DNA of 64,000 bases, from NCBI RefSeq assembly GCF_050483325.1, contig NZ_JBCMYF010000018.1, forward strand, positions 1 to 64,000, in the 5' to 3' direction. Both the position numbers and the translations under genes were made by a program. A model generated the notes under the pieces. That model did not search any database. It was not told the DNA's origin and saw only the letters and a list, made by a program, of their open reading frames with translations. This document shows, piece by piece, positions 51,748 to 60,730 of the stretch; position 1 is the stretch's first letter; the number at the start of each line of letters is the position of its first letter. Source of the DNA: Bacillus_P idriensis_A. Its GTDB lineage: Bacteria > Bacillota > Bacilli > Bacillales > Bacillaceae.

Positions 51748-52920
51748 TTACCCTATATATTGAATCACAATTCCCCCAAGTGCTGCTGCCAATACTACAA
51801 GCCAAGGCGGCAGCTTCCAATAGACAAGAAGGGCAAAGGCTATTAGAGCGAGGGCAAAGTCACCCGTCGATTTTATGGAACTAGTCCATACTGGATTGTA
51901 AAGAGCTGCAAGCAGAATGCCGACTACTGCAGCATTCACTCCCATTAATGCTGCTTGGACGCTGCTTTTTTCTCTTAGCGTATTCCAAAACGGGAGCATG
52001 GCAACTACAAGCAGAAACGATGGTAAAAACATGGCTGCTGTCGCAGCAATTGCCCCAGAGAAACCATTCATCGATGCACCAAGATAGCTTGCAAATGTAA
52101 ACAGAGGTCCCGGAACTGCCTGTGCAGCTCCATAACCGGCAAGGAAAATCTCTTCACTTATCCACCCCTGCGGAACGACTTCCCGTTCAATCATCGGAAG
52201 TACCACATGTCCTCCGCCAAATACGATGGAACCAACCCGGTAAAAAGTATCAAACATTGCCGTCCAAATAGAAGGAAACACTTGCCTGATTACTGGAAGA
52301 AGAATCAGCAGTCCAAAAAATAAGATCCAGGCAACTATACCTGTCTTCTTGTTAATGGATATATTCAGGTTTTCTGCCTTTGGAACCTCTTTATTTTTAT
52401 ACATCCAATAACCCGCAGCACCTGCAATTAAGATAATGGCGATTTGCACAAGTGCGGTCGGAAAGAAAAGAGCGGAGACAGCTGCAATGACCGCAATCGT
52501 AATTCTTGGTCTGTCTGGAGTGAGGTTCTTTCCCATGCCTAAAATGGCCTGCGCGACTACTGCCACAGCAACAATCTTAAGACCATTGATCCAGCCTGCA
52601 TCTTCCGCCTGAAAACCTGTAACAAAATAAGCAAATAAGATGAGGGCAACAACAGATGGCATTGTAAAGCCAAACCATGATAAAAATCCTCCCACCATGC
52701 CCCCCCGGACTATGCCAATCGAAATTCCGACCTGACTGCTCGCCGGTCCAGGAAGGAACTGACACAAAGCAACTAAATCAGCATAACTCCGTTCATCAAG
52801 CCACTTCCGTTTCTTTACATATTCATCTCTGAAATAACCTAAATGTGCAATCGGACCTCCAAATGAGGTCAGTCCAAGCTTTGTAGAAACAAGCAGGATT
52901 TCTATCCACGTTTTAAACAT
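51748..52920 (-). CDS. chrA: chromate ion transporter ChrA
   Basis: This 390-aa protein carries two CHR domains (N: FGGPIAHLGYFRDEYVKKRKW and LCQFLPGPASSQ; C: FGGGHVVLPMIEREVV and AVPGPLFTFASYLG), with ten or more helices, the standard long ChrA form. It exports chromate. It follows a PadR-type regulator gene by 4 bp, an arrangement known from Bacillus chromate-resistance loci (chrI-chrA). Confidence 0.9.
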   Translation of the reverse strand: MFKTWIEILLVSTKLGLTSFGGPIAHLGYFRDEYVKKRKWLDERSYADLVALCQFLPGPASSQVGISIGIVRGGMVGGFLSWFGFTMPSVVALILFAYFVTGFQAEDAGWINGLKIVAVAVVAQAILGMGKNLTPDRPRITIAVIAAVSALFFPTALVQIAIILIAGAAGYWMYKNKEVPKAENLNISINKKTGIVAWILFFGLLILLPVIRQVFPSIWTAMFDTFYRVGSIVFGGGHVVLPMIEREVVPQGWISEEIFLAGYGAAQAVPGPLFTFASYLGASMNGFSGAIAATAAMFLPSFLLVVAMLPFWNTLREKSSVQAALMGVNAAVVGILLAALYNPVWTSSIKSTGDFALALIAFALLVYWKLPPWLVVLAAALGGIVIQYIG

Positions 52921-52924
52921 TTTT

Positions 52925-53227
52925 TCACAATTCCTCCTTTAATACTTCTCTTGCAAGCTCTCTCAGCATCGCTTTTGATTTCTCGAGTGCTTCCTCCCCT
53001 TCTTTTGTAATGCTGTAGTACTTGCGGATCCGGCCATTTTCTTTTTTATCTTCCCTAGTAAGAAACCCTGCTTCCTCAAGGTTGTGCAGGTATGGATAGA
53101 GAGTTCCCGGTCCAATTTCATAGCCGTGGCTGCGCAATTCCTCAATCATGAATGAGCCGTAGACCGGCTCAATTTTTGCATGATACAGAATATGAATTTT
53201 AATAGCTCCTAAAATAAATTCACGCAT
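52925..53227 (-). CDS. PadR-family regulator of chrA
   Basis: This 100-aa protein has the PadR winged helix: FILGAIKIHILYHAKIEPVYGSFMIEELRSHGYEIGPGTLYPYLHNLEEAGFLTREDKKENGRIRKYYSITKEG. Unlike larger PadR proteins, it has only a short dimer helix. It is co-transcribed with chrA; by analogy with ChrI it is probably a chromate-released repressor. A dyad lies just upstream (53247-53278). Confidence 0.88.
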   Translation of the reverse strand: MREFILGAIKIHILYHAKIEPVYGSFMIEELRSHGYEIGPGTLYPYLHNLEEAGFLTREDKKENGRIRKYYSITKEGEEALEKSKAMLRELAREVLKEEL

Positions 53228-53246
53228 TTTTAAGATGCGCCTCCTT

Positions 53247-53278
53247 AATATCGGATTTCGATATTGATTAGCGATATT
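53247..53278. promoter_or_regulatory. candidate PadR operator upstream of padR-chrA
   Basis: AATATCG-N5-CGATATT (53247-53265) forms a perfect inverted repeat, and a further half site CGATATT follows at 53272-53278. Both lie within 50 bp of the padR start, where binding would block the promoter. Regulator and site matching is inference. Confidence 0.55.
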
Positions 53279-53365
53279 GTAACAAATAATTATTAATTCT
53301 ATGTAAAGATTTAATGAAAATTGTAAGACTGTCCTTAGAAACCATGCTTTTCAGTTTTTTAGAAA

Positions 53366-53393
53366 TAAAAAAAATCAGGGGATAATCCCTGAC
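53366..53393 (-). terminator. terminator of the YtkA-like gene
   Basis: TCAGGG / CCCTGA stem with T8 on the minus strand, directly after the stop codon. Confidence 0.8.
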
Positions 53394-53396
53394 TTG

Positions 53397-53867
53397 TTAG
53401 TGATGACTGTGGTCATCTCCGGTATTTTCTTCCTTTTCATGTTCATCTGCTTTTACAGATTCTTCTTCAGCAGCTTTTCCTACAGTGAATTCTTTTTTAG
53501 GCATAACGTGTAGATCACGGGCAGTCACATGAGTCTGAACAAAATACGGGCCATCTTCACTGAATGTTTTTTTAATTTCATAGATGCCTTTGCCTTTATG
53601 TACCGCTTTAATCATTTCACTGTCGTCTTTACTCCCAGCTTTCCATATTTCAAATTGCACGTCAGATGCATCATCCACAGCTTCATCGCCTTGTGTAACA
53701 GCAACAGAGATTGTTTCCTCTTTATTCCTGCTGATTTCAGCTGGCAGTCTTATATCTGCGTTTACCATTAACGAACCTTCAGCCGTTTTATCGCCGGATT
53801 CAGATGCGCATGCAGCGCTAAACAGAACACATGTCAGTAAAAATAAAGCTGATAGTATACGTTTCAT
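53397..53867 (-). CDS. FixH/YtkA-like lipoprotein with His-rich tail
   Basis: This 156-aa lipoprotein has a signal peptide with lipobox FSAAC, a YtkA-like beta domain (about 35-125; ISVAVTQGDEAVDDASDVQFEIWKAG...GPYFVQTHVTARDLHVMPKKEF), and a C-terminal tail with EHEKEENTGDDHSHH. The His/Asp tail looks metal-binding, perhaps for copper; YtkA/FixH proteins occur with cytochrome oxidase or copper genes. No such partner is adjacent. Confidence 0.82.
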   Translation of the reverse strand: MKRILSALFLLTCVLFSAACASESGDKTAEGSLMVNADIRLPAEISRNKEETISVAVTQGDEAVDDASDVQFEIWKAGSKDDSEMIKAVHKGKGIYEIKKTFSEDGPYFVQTHVTARDLHVMPKKEFTVGKAAEEESVKADEHEKEENTGDDHSHH

Positions 53868-54001
53868 TTCTATTTCCTCTCCTATTAAGAAGCAAGTCTA
53901 TACACGATACCCATTGTAACCGCTTTACCCATTTATAGTCAAAATCTCCCGGCAATCACATACTCACTATTACGCTTTATACCTGGCTTAAAAATATGAC
54001 T

Positions 54002-55210
54002 TTATGCTTCAAATACGATATTGCCTTTAAATAGAACAGCTTTACGTTTTGACCTTCTGGCTACAGCTTCTGCTGAACATGACGCTTCCGCAAGAACAAA
54101 GCTTGCCACATCTCCAGCCTTTGGCCATACTTGTTCCCCTTCTTTTGAAAGCGGTGTAATTCCTTTAGTGATATAGCCTAGCGCCTGACTTAAGCTGAGC
54201 TCGTCCTTCCAGCGATTTAACTGTGCCAGTGTATTTGCCTTCTCAAGCATATCTCCTGTGCCAAATGGATCCCAGTGATCTGTAATACTGTCTGTGCCTA
54301 AATGCACATCCACCCCTTTTGACTTCATTAATGAAAGCGGCATTTTAAAATCAAGCGGAGCAGTTGATGCTATATTGACTCCTGCTTCTAAAAATCTGAG
54401 TGCAAGCTCCCCCGCTTCTCCTTCAGTTAAAGAAGCAAGTCCAAAGCCGTGGCTGATTGTTATTTGTTTCTTAAGTTTTGCCTCTTCAATCATACTGACT
54501 AAGCGTTTCATTGTGTAAACTCCCAAGTGGCCCCTGTCATGCAAATGAAGATCGATTCCGGCATCAAATTCTGCGGCGATGTCCACCATTGCAGACAATG
54601 ATTTTTCAATATCTTCATCCACTGTTGCAGGATCAACTCCCCCAACAAGATTGGCGCCATTTCTCATCGCATCTTTCACAAGCTGCACACTGCCGCTTCG
54701 AAGCAAGCCGTGCTGCGGGAATGCGACAATCTCACCTTCAAGCTTATCTTTATAGGTATGAAATGCATGATGAAGAAATTCGAGATGCTGTAATCCGATT
54801 ACTTGATCTACGTTGCAATGTGATCTCACAAACGTCGTTCCATTCTTAAGCTCAAGCTGCAGAATTCTTTCTGCCCGCTCTTTAACAAACGGAAGCTGAT
54901 CGAGCAGCAGTGTCTTCTCTTCCTCGATGCGGGAAAAGATACTCTCCGCTTTAACTGGAGCCTTCCACCTTCCGCCATAATAGGTTTTATCAAGGTGGAT
55001 GTGCATTTCTGAAAACGATGGTAAAGCTAGTGCCCCTTTTGCATCATAGATCTCACAGTCACCCTCAATCCCATTTCCGGCAGGGGCTATTTCTTTAAAC
55101 CTTCCATCTTCTAGGCATAAATCATAAACCATTGTTTCCGTTTCGGTATAATTTTCACCCAATTTATAACCCGTTTCTAAAACAACATTTCTCACCCATA
55201 GTTTCTTCAT
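54002..55210 (-). CDS. cytosine deaminase-like amidohydrolase
   Basis: This 402-aa amidohydrolase superfamily protein has the metal and catalytic motifs of cytosine deaminases: MHIHLDKT (HxH), DLHLHDRG (HxxD), SHGFGLA and LGTDSITDHWDPFGTGDM (Asp). It hydrolyses an amino or amide group from a nucleobase-like ring; whether cytosine, isocytosine or another heterocycle is open. It lies next to a LysR regulator and an NCS2-type nucleobase permease, suggesting uptake and use of an N-heterocycle. Confidence 0.82.
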   Translation of the reverse strand: MKKLWVRNVVLETGYKLGENYTETETMVYDLCLEDGRFKEIAPAGNGIEGDCEIYDAKGALALPSFSEMHIHLDKTYYGGRWKAPVKAESIFSRIEEEKTLLLDQLPFVKERAERILQLELKNGTTFVRSHCNVDQVIGLQHLEFLHHAFHTYKDKLEGEIVAFPQHGLLRSGSVQLVKDAMRNGANLVGGVDPATVDEDIEKSLSAMVDIAAEFDAGIDLHLHDRGHLGVYTMKRLVSMIEEAKLKKQITISHGFGLASLTEGEAGELALRFLEAGVNIASTAPLDFKMPLSLMKSKGVDVHLGTDSITDHWDPFGTGDMLEKANTLAQLNRWKDELSLSQALGYITKGITPLSKEGEQVWPKAGDVASFVLAEASCSAEAVARRSKRKAVLFKGNIVFEA

Positions 55211-55236
55211 ATCTTTACCCCTCCGTATGTATAGCC

Positions 55237-56112
55237 TTATTCCCCTTCATGCAAAAGTTCAATGAAATTTTGAGCTGTTTTTGGCAAATAGTGATTTTTA
55301 AGAGATATCACCCCTGATTCCCCGAGTTTTTCTGTGTCTTCAATTAAATAAACATGCAGATCTTTCAGTGAATTTAGTTTCACAACTGTTTCCGGTACTA
55401 TCGTAGAGCCAAAACTCGAGGAAACCAAATCAAATAGAATGGAAATATCTGAGCACTCACACATAATGTCTGGATGAAGTCCTCTGTTTGAAAATGCAGA
55501 AGAAATTTTGTTATATAAACCAAGCCCCTCTGTGCTTGGAATAATGAGCGGAACATCCGTAAGCTCTTCTAGTGCAATAGAAGGGGATCCCTTTTTAGTT
55601 GAATCAGCTGTCACGAAATAAAACGGTTCCGGTTTGAGCATAATCACATCAAATTCATTGAGTTCAAGCGGCAATCTCACTATTGCAAGATCAATGACTC
55701 TTTCTTTAAGGAGCTTGCAAAGCTGTGCGGATTCATTCTGCTGAATTTTATATGATACATCAGGATACCTTTTCTGAAACGTTCTCAAAAATCTCGGCAA
55801 GTCATAGCTGGATAACGTATTTACACCGATAGAAAGCTTTCCTGTTTTACCTGTTCCAGTTTCTTTGACTTCGAGCACTGCTTCTTCCATGGCATCAGTT
55901 ATTTTCAGGGCATGCTGATACAGCTTATGTCCAGCATCTGTCAGTGCTAGTGATTTCCCCTTTCTTTCCGCCAATTGTAAACCAAGCTCTGTTTCCATCG
56001 CTTTAAGCTGCTGGCTGAGCGGCGGCTGTGCCATTTTTAAACGATTGGCTGCAGCCGTTATCTGGCCTTCTTCCGCAATGGCGATAAAATACTTCATTTG
56101 CCTGATATCCAT
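55237..56112 (-). CDS. LysR-type regulator
   Basis: This 291-aa protein has the N-terminal helix-turn-helix (MDIRQMKYFIAIAEEGQITAAANRLKMAQPPLSQQLKAME) and a LysR substrate domain (about 90-290). It is 26 bp upstream of the amidohydrolase, transcribed the same way, and divergent from the permease gene at 56462. It probably controls both; the effector is unknown. Confidence 0.88.
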   Translation of the reverse strand: MDIRQMKYFIAIAEEGQITAAANRLKMAQPPLSQQLKAMETELGLQLAERKGKSLALTDAGHKLYQHALKITDAMEEAVLEVKETGTGKTGKLSIGVNTLSSYDLPRFLRTFQKRYPDVSYKIQQNESAQLCKLLKERVIDLAIVRLPLELNEFDVIMLKPEPFYFVTADSTKKGSPSIALEELTDVPLIIPSTEGLGLYNKISSAFSNRGLHPDIMCECSDISILFDLVSSSFGSTIVPETVVKLNSLKDLHVYLIEDTEKLGESGVISLKNHYLPKTAQNFIELLHEGE

Positions 56113-56232
56113 ATGTAACCTGCCTTCTTCGTATACTAAAATGATATAGTTTATTCATTATATAAATATTTTTCATATATTTAACTGTATGATAGCATAA
56201 TAGGAAACGAAAAAAAATGGAGAGAAAAACCA

Positions 56233-56361
56233 TTGCTGCATAAATCATTATTTATTACTGTTATCCTTTTTATCATCATGCTACTTGTGGTCTTTGGTTT
56301 TCATGAAGAAGAGCTCAGAGCAGACAGCGAGCCTCTTACATACGGGGAATTAGCTGGTTAA
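56233..56361 (+). CDS. 42-aa single-span membrane protein
   Basis: MLHKSLFITVILFIIMLLVV... has one hydrophobic helix and an acidic tail ELRADSEPLTYGELAG. The TTG start has GGAGAG 8 bases upstream. It lies between the divergent lysR gene and the permease and could be a small partner of the permease. Translation is not proven. Confidence 0.45.
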   Translation: MLHKSLFITVILFIIMLLVVFGFHEEELRADSEPLTYGELAG

Positions 56362-56461
56362 CTAAATGTGGTTTATTATGATCATAGATTATGCCAAATC
56401 TTTTAGATTCAAAGCTTATTCTCATTTTGTTCATAGATATAAAAGAAAAAGGGGAAAGAAT

Positions 56462-57733
56462 ATGACACTATCAAAATTAACAACGCCGCTTGCTTCGATA
56501 CAGTGGCTCTTCTTTATTTTTGCCAATACGATTGTTGTTCCTATCTCAGTAGGAGCTGCATTTGAACTAACTCCGGATCAAATTGCCATAACCCTAAGAA
56601 GCTCTTTGATTTTCACAGGTCTCGCATGCTTTCTGCAAGGGTGGATTGGCCACAAATACCCTTTAATGGAAGGTCACTCAGGGATTATATGGGGGCTGAT
56701 ATTAAATCTCGGCATGTCAGCTTCTGTACTCGGCATGAGCTTTGCTCAAATTGGCGGAGGAATTGCTACAGGCATACTGCTTGCAGGAATGACAACCATT
56801 ATTCTGGCTGCATTAAATCTCACTTCTGCCGTGCAAAAGGTTTTCACACCTATGGTTGCCAGTGTGTATCTTTTTCTGCTGGCCTTTCAATTAATACTGA
56901 CCTTCTTCAAAGGAATGCTGAAAATAGAACCGGACGGAACATTAAATGCCGCTGTAAGTTTATTTTCGATTGCCCTTGTTTTTTTCGTCAGCTTTTTAAA
57001 AATAAAAGGAAATGCTTTTCTGGGCAATTTCTCTATACTGCTTGGAATTGCTGTCGGGTGGATTCTCTATCTAATCTTATTTCCTTCTGAAGGATCTATA
57101 CAGCCCGTTTCCGGCCAGGGATCCATTCTCTTTCCTCTTGGAAAACCGAATCTTGAATGGGGCATTATATTGATAGCCTTTCTTGGCGGCATGATGAACC
57201 TCAGCAATACAATTGCTTCCGTTCAGGCTGCCGCAAAACTTTATAAGGATGTTCCAGACTCTGCTCAATATAGAAGATCGTTTTTTTTAACTGGCACTTA
57301 TTCCGTATGTGCCTCCCTGCTTGGCCTTGTCTCTTATGCACCTTTTACATCGACAATCGGATTTTTAGAAAGCACTCAACTATTTAAACGCAAACCCTTT
57401 TTCATTGGCGGGGCACTCATTACCCTTTTAGGCATTTTCCCGCCGCTTGTAGCTATTCTTATTACCCTTCCAATAACAGTCGGAAACGCAGTCCTTTTCG
57501 TTGCCTATCTGCAGCTTTTCGGCACAGCACTTAAAAGCATTCAAGGAACAAGCTTTGACTCAAAAACCATTTTCCGGATTGCAGCGCCTCTATTGCTCGG
57601 AGTAAGCATCATGAACACAGATCCTGCAGTCTTCCAGAATCTATCAGTCTATATTTCGCCCCTCCTCTCAAACGGTCTTATGATGGGAATTCTGCTTTCT
57701 ATTCTGCTAGAGGCTTTTGTGAAGTGGGAATAA
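56462..57733 (+). CDS. NCS2-type uracil/xanthine permease
   Basis: This 423-aa protein has about 12 helices with NCS2/benzoate-carrier features: FIFANTIVVPISVGAAF, GHKYPLMEGHSGIIWGL and MMNLSNTIASVQAA. GGGGAAAG precedes the ATG at 56462; the upstream 30 or so codons in frame are not typical of the family. The neighbouring deaminase suggests a pyrimidine-like substrate. Confidence 0.82.
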   Translation: MTLSKLTTPLASIQWLFFIFANTIVVPISVGAAFELTPDQIAITLRSSLIFTGLACFLQGWIGHKYPLMEGHSGIIWGLILNLGMSASVLGMSFAQIGGGIATGILLAGMTTIILAALNLTSAVQKVFTPMVASVYLFLLAFQLILTFFKGMLKIEPDGTLNAAVSLFSIALVFFVSFLKIKGNAFLGNFSILLGIAVGWILYLILFPSEGSIQPVSGQGSILFPLGKPNLEWGIILIAFLGGMMNLSNTIASVQAAAKLYKDVPDSAQYRRSFFLTGTYSVCASLLGLVSYAPFTSTIGFLESTQLFKRKPFFIGGALITLLGIFPPLVAILITLPITVGNAVLFVAYLQLFGTALKSIQGTSFDSKTIFRIAAPLLLGVSIMNTDPAVFQNLSVYISPLLSNGLMMGILLSILLEAFVKWE

Positions 57734-57737
57734 TTAG

Positions 57738-57858
57738 AAAAGCGGAATCGCCTGTTTAGCTCCGACAGACAGATAAGGATACGCCAGTAAAGGCGCTTTT
57801 TGCCTTTGCTGGCGTATCCGTTCTGGCCGAGGAGTTGGGCGGTGGAGCTGGACAAAGT
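57738..57858. repeat. interspersed repeat, copy 2
   Basis: AAAAGCGGAATCGCCTGTTTAGC is followed by GGATACGCCAG-TAAAGGC...GCCTTTG-CTGGCGTATCC and a tail GTTCTGGCCGAGG...GGAGCTGGACAAAG. The 11-bp outer stem is perfect. Confidence 0.85.
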
Positions 57859-57917
57859 GTTAAACAGAACTACCTGATTTGTTCTGGCCGAGGGGCTAGG
57901 AGATGGAGCTAGACAAA
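57859..57917. repeat. interspersed repeat, tail only
   Basis: Only the 3' part is present: TGTTCTGGCCGAGGGGCTAGGAGATGGAGCTAGACAAAG. The head and stem are missing. Confidence 0.7.
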
Positions 57918-57921
57918 GCCG

Positions 57922-58042
57922 AAAAGCGGAAGCGACTGTTCAGACTCGGGCAGACAGATAAGAATTCCCCCGAAAAGTCCGGGTCCCGCCTTTTTGGGGG
58001 AATTTGTTCTGGCCGAGGGGCTAGGAGATGGAGCTAGACAAG
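57922..58042. repeat. interspersed repeat, copy 3
   Basis: AAAAGCGGAAGCGACTGTTC...CAGATAAGAATTCCCCC...GGGGGAATTTGTTCTGGCCGAGG. Its stem GAATTCCCCC/GGGGGAATT(T) differs entirely from copy 2 while the flanks stay the same. Confidence 0.85.
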
Positions 58043-58045
58043 CCG

Positions 58046-58153
58046 AAAAGCGGAAGCGCCCGTTTAGCGCAGGCAGACAAGATAAGGATTCGCCAGTTAA
58101 TGCGCTTTTTGTCAATACTTTCGAATCCGCTCTGACCGAGTAGCTGGACAAAG
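58046..58153. repeat. interspersed repeat, copy 4
   Basis: AAAAGCGGAAGCGCCCGTTTAGC...GATAAGGATTCGCC...GCGCTTTTTGTCAATAC...CGAATCCGCTCTGACCGAG. Its outer stem is GGATTCG/CGAATCC. It is closest to copy 1 at 34438. Confidence 0.85.
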
Positions 58154-58264
58154 CCTAAAGACGGAAGCTGAACTTACACACCCAGCATTTTGGAAACGTG
58201 CAAAAGACAAATAGTTATGCTGTTCAACAATACGGGGTGTTTCGTCATTCTTGATGTTTTAGGA

Positions 58265-58305
58265 TTGGTCCCCAGTTACAATTAAGTCGGGGACCGATCT
58301 TTTTA
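58265..58305 (+). terminator. hairpin terminator
   Basis: GGTCCCC / GGGGACC with T5. It closes the repeat region on the plus strand, opposite the end of the RDD gene. Confidence 0.7.
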
Positions 58306-58342
58306 TTGGTATTCGAACGTAAAAAGATAACTTTTCACCTTT

Positions 58343-58732
58343 TTACAGTTTTCTTACAACTGTACCTGAAAAACGGTCATGTGGAAGTATCGCTCCTTCT
58401 TGGACTTCGAACGTTTTCCGGCTTTTCAAGTAATCTAAAGTACTCACTGTATCCCTAAATCCTATTCGCTTAATGATTTGACAGGGTGTAAGTTCTGAAC
58501 CATCCTCATTCTCAAGTGCCAGTCCCATTTTTTTGTACCCAATTGTCTGACCTCTTTGGCGCATCTGTGCGTACTCAAGTGTCCACATTACAATAGTCGG
58601 TGTTATCAAAGCATGCACTACTTCGCTTTTCACTTTTTTCCGCAAGAAATACTCAACACCAGCAGTCAAAGCGCTTGAAATCGCCAAGTCTATCAGAAAC
58701 GCTTTCGTTCGTTTTTTCGTTATGGATTTCAC
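58343..58732 (-). CDS. RDD-family membrane protein
   Basis: This 129-aa protein has the RDD pattern: KKRTKAFLIDLAISSAL near the N-terminus (Arg and Asp of RDD) and GQTIGYKKMGLAL in the middle, with two or three helices. The GTG start at 58732 is 7 bases after GAGGAGG. The function of RDD proteins is mostly unknown; some are Na+(Li+, K+)/H+ antiporters. Confidence 0.78.
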   Translation of the reverse strand: MKSITKKRTKAFLIDLAISSALTAGVEYFLRKKVKSEVVHALITPTIVMWTLEYAQMRQRGQTIGYKKMGLALENEDGSELTPCQIIKRIGFRDTVSTLDYLKSRKTFEVQEGAILPHDRFSGTVVRKL

Positions 58733-59035
58733 CAAAATTCCTCCTCTGATTTTTTCTTTTGATTTCATTTTCTGTTTTTCGTCATTAATAGAAAGACGAC
58801 TTGCTGAACCTCTATTGCTTCATCTTCTTTTAAGGAGATCCACATTCATTTTAATACCATTTACCAGGGCATTTTCAAACGAGAAGTCTTCATAATCGTT
58901 ACCAATTGTCCATTCTAAAACTCTTTGATTCATATTCTCTTTATCAAAAGTTAGTATTTGGTCTAGCTATAAGGAATCCTGAATCTTAATCCCAATTATT
59001 TCAAATTGAAGTCTAATTAACAACAATTAGTTGCA
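58733..59035 (-). other. gap with a possible 37-codon ORF (58820-58933)
   Basis: An ORF reading MNQRVLEWTIGNDYEDFSFE... to the end NVDLLKRR has only a weak AAAGAG ribosome site. It could be a remnant of a longer gene or a small protein. Nothing else is visible in this stretch. Confidence 0.25.
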
Positions 59036-59067
59036 TATAAAAAAAGCTTATCTTGTTCCAGATAAGC
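59036..59067 (-). terminator. terminator of the GntR-ABC operon
   Basis: On the minus strand GCTTATCT / AGATAAGC, then T7. Confidence 0.85.
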
Positions 59068-59138
59068 CGCCGATTGTAGATAAACCACCTTTGATGAAAA
59101 AAGCTGTTTTAATCTGACCACACTTATTAGGCTTTTTA

Positions 59139-59858
59139 CTAATTCTTTTTCGACTTAGCCGTTAACGGTGCATTTCGCATAATAGGATATGTGAGGAACA
59201 ATGCGATCAGACTGATTATCATCACAAAAGAAACTATCACCATGTCATGAAACTCCTGCGTCACTAACCATTCCCATAATGTTAAATTGATCAAACCGCT
59301 GTAGTTTAATAGCGTACCAATGATCACTAACACCAATAACCAGATCAGACTTTTCTTGAATCCGAGTCTATAATATATACTAGAAAACAGAAAAGCGAAG
59401 GAGAAGGTAAAAATACCTAATATTAAATCTATTAAATAATAGGACAGGAAGGTATACTCTAGATTAAAAAAGGCTGCTGGATGCAAAATTTTAGCCGCTG
59501 CGTCCCAGCGTTCATAAAGTGTTAAGAGCATCCATTGAAAGACGTTTAAAATAAATGTGCTAACCAGAACACTTGCTAAACCCACCACATAAAAGGTTTT
59601 TAACAAATTAACCCTAGTACTTCCCAATCCTACTGCTATTGGGAGGATAGTATTGAATCCACTAATTGCAAACAGAGGAATAAAAAAATAAGCTGGTCCT
59701 GAGATGGCTGCTACTACATCTTCTCCCAAGGTGAAGAAATATCCAATGAATAACCATAACAAAAGTAAAGGGATGGTTAAATACAGGAAAAGAAACTTCC
59801 CTAACAAAAATAGTGCCCCTTCATAAACCATCCTAAATGTTCCGCTGTTCAAGTTCAT
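59139..59858 (-). CDS. ABC-2-type permease of the GntR-ABC operon
   Basis: This 239-aa protein has six membrane helices (about 20-45, 55-75, 88-113, 130-155, 165-185, 208-230). It overlaps the ATPase gene by 4 bp (ATGA), so it is its partner. I do not recognise a closer family. Confidence 0.8.
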   Translation of the reverse strand: MNLNSGTFRMVYEGALFLLGKFLFLYLTIPLLLLWLFIGYFFTLGEDVVAAISGPAYFFIPLFAISGFNTILPIAVGLGSTRVNLLKTFYVVGLASVLVSTFILNVFQWMLLTLYERWDAAAKILHPAAFFNLEYTFLSYYLIDLILGIFTFSFAFLFSSIYYRLGFKKSLIWLLVLVIIGTLLNYSGLINLTLWEWLVTQEFHDMVIVSFVMIISLIALFLTYPIMRNAPLTAKSKKN

Positions 59859-60730
59859 GTGCTCACCTCATTTCGTTCTTCCGTTCTATTTAATAAATAA
59901 TCATGTAAGGAGGCTGATTCAATTGATAAGCCATGGGACTGAGCAAAATGCTTCCATTCGTTCGTATAAGGTTCATCAAGCATGACTTTCATTTTCGTAC
60001 CCATTTCTTGTTGCTCCAACACAGTGTGCGACTGGATGATATTAACAAAAGAAGTCTTCTCTCCACTTAACCAAATGCCTTTTTCCCGCATCGCTTCCAT
60101 TGTTTCATGGAGAAATACACTGCCATCATGAATGACTACCAACGCTTCACATAGAGTTTGAATTTCTTCGATATGATGGGAGGATAAAAGAATGAGCCTC
60201 GGTTTTTCTTCATAACTTTCCAATAATACTTTGTGAAATTTCTTTCGCATGCCTATATCTAAACCATTAGTCGGTTCGTCAAGTATTGTTATATCAGCAT
60301 TACTGGAGATGCCGATAATAAATTGCAGTGCCGATTTCATACCTTTAGAGAGACTTGATACATATTTGTTTTCATCTAAATTAAACACAGTTAAAAGCTC
60401 TTCAGCAAAATTCATATCAAAATTTGGATTGTAATAATCGCCAAAGCGTAACGCATCTTTCACCTTCCAAATCTTACTGAATGGATGCTCTTCTTGCATA
60501 TAACATAAATGATTATTTGTTCGATTATCGTTATAAGGATTAAATCCCTGTATTTTTATCTCCCCTTGATCAGGTTTTATATGACCAGCTAACAACCTCA
60601 TAAAAGTTGTTTTCCCAGTTCCATTTCGCCCCCAAAGTCCAACGATGATCTTCTCACTCTCCGACAAATTAAAGTTATGCAATATTCTGTTTGAATCATA
60701 ACTAAAGTGAACCTGATTGATTTCTATCAT
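59855..60730 (-). CDS. ABC ATPase of the GntR-ABC operon
   Basis: This 291-aa protein has Walker A GLWGRNGTGKTT, signature LSKGMKSAL, Walker B ITILDEPTNGLD and H-loop LLSSHHIEE, followed by a short C-terminal extension. It resembles YtrB-type ATPases of bacterial drug and lantibiotic transporters. It overlaps the permease and gntR genes by 4 bp on each side. Confidence 0.87.
   Translation of the reverse strand: MIEINQVHFSYDSNRILHNFNLSESEKIIVGLWGRNGTGKTTFMRLLAGHIKPDQGEIKIQGFNPYNDNRTNNHLCYMQEEHPFSKIWKVKDALRFGDYYNPNFDMNFAEELLTVFNLDENKYVSSLSKGMKSALQFIIGISSNADITILDEPTNGLDIGMRKKFHKVLLESYEEKPRLILLSSHHIEEIQTLCEALVVIHDGSVFLHETMEAMREKGIWLSGEKTSFVNIIQSHTVLEQQEMGTKMKVMLDEPYTNEWKHFAQSHGLSIESASLHDYLLNRTEERNEVST

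Noticed and set aside
56626..57090. A 154-aa ORF inside the NCS2 permease gene
   Set aside because: Rich in Cys, Arg and His with no ribosome site; typical of a shifted frame over a membrane protein gene.
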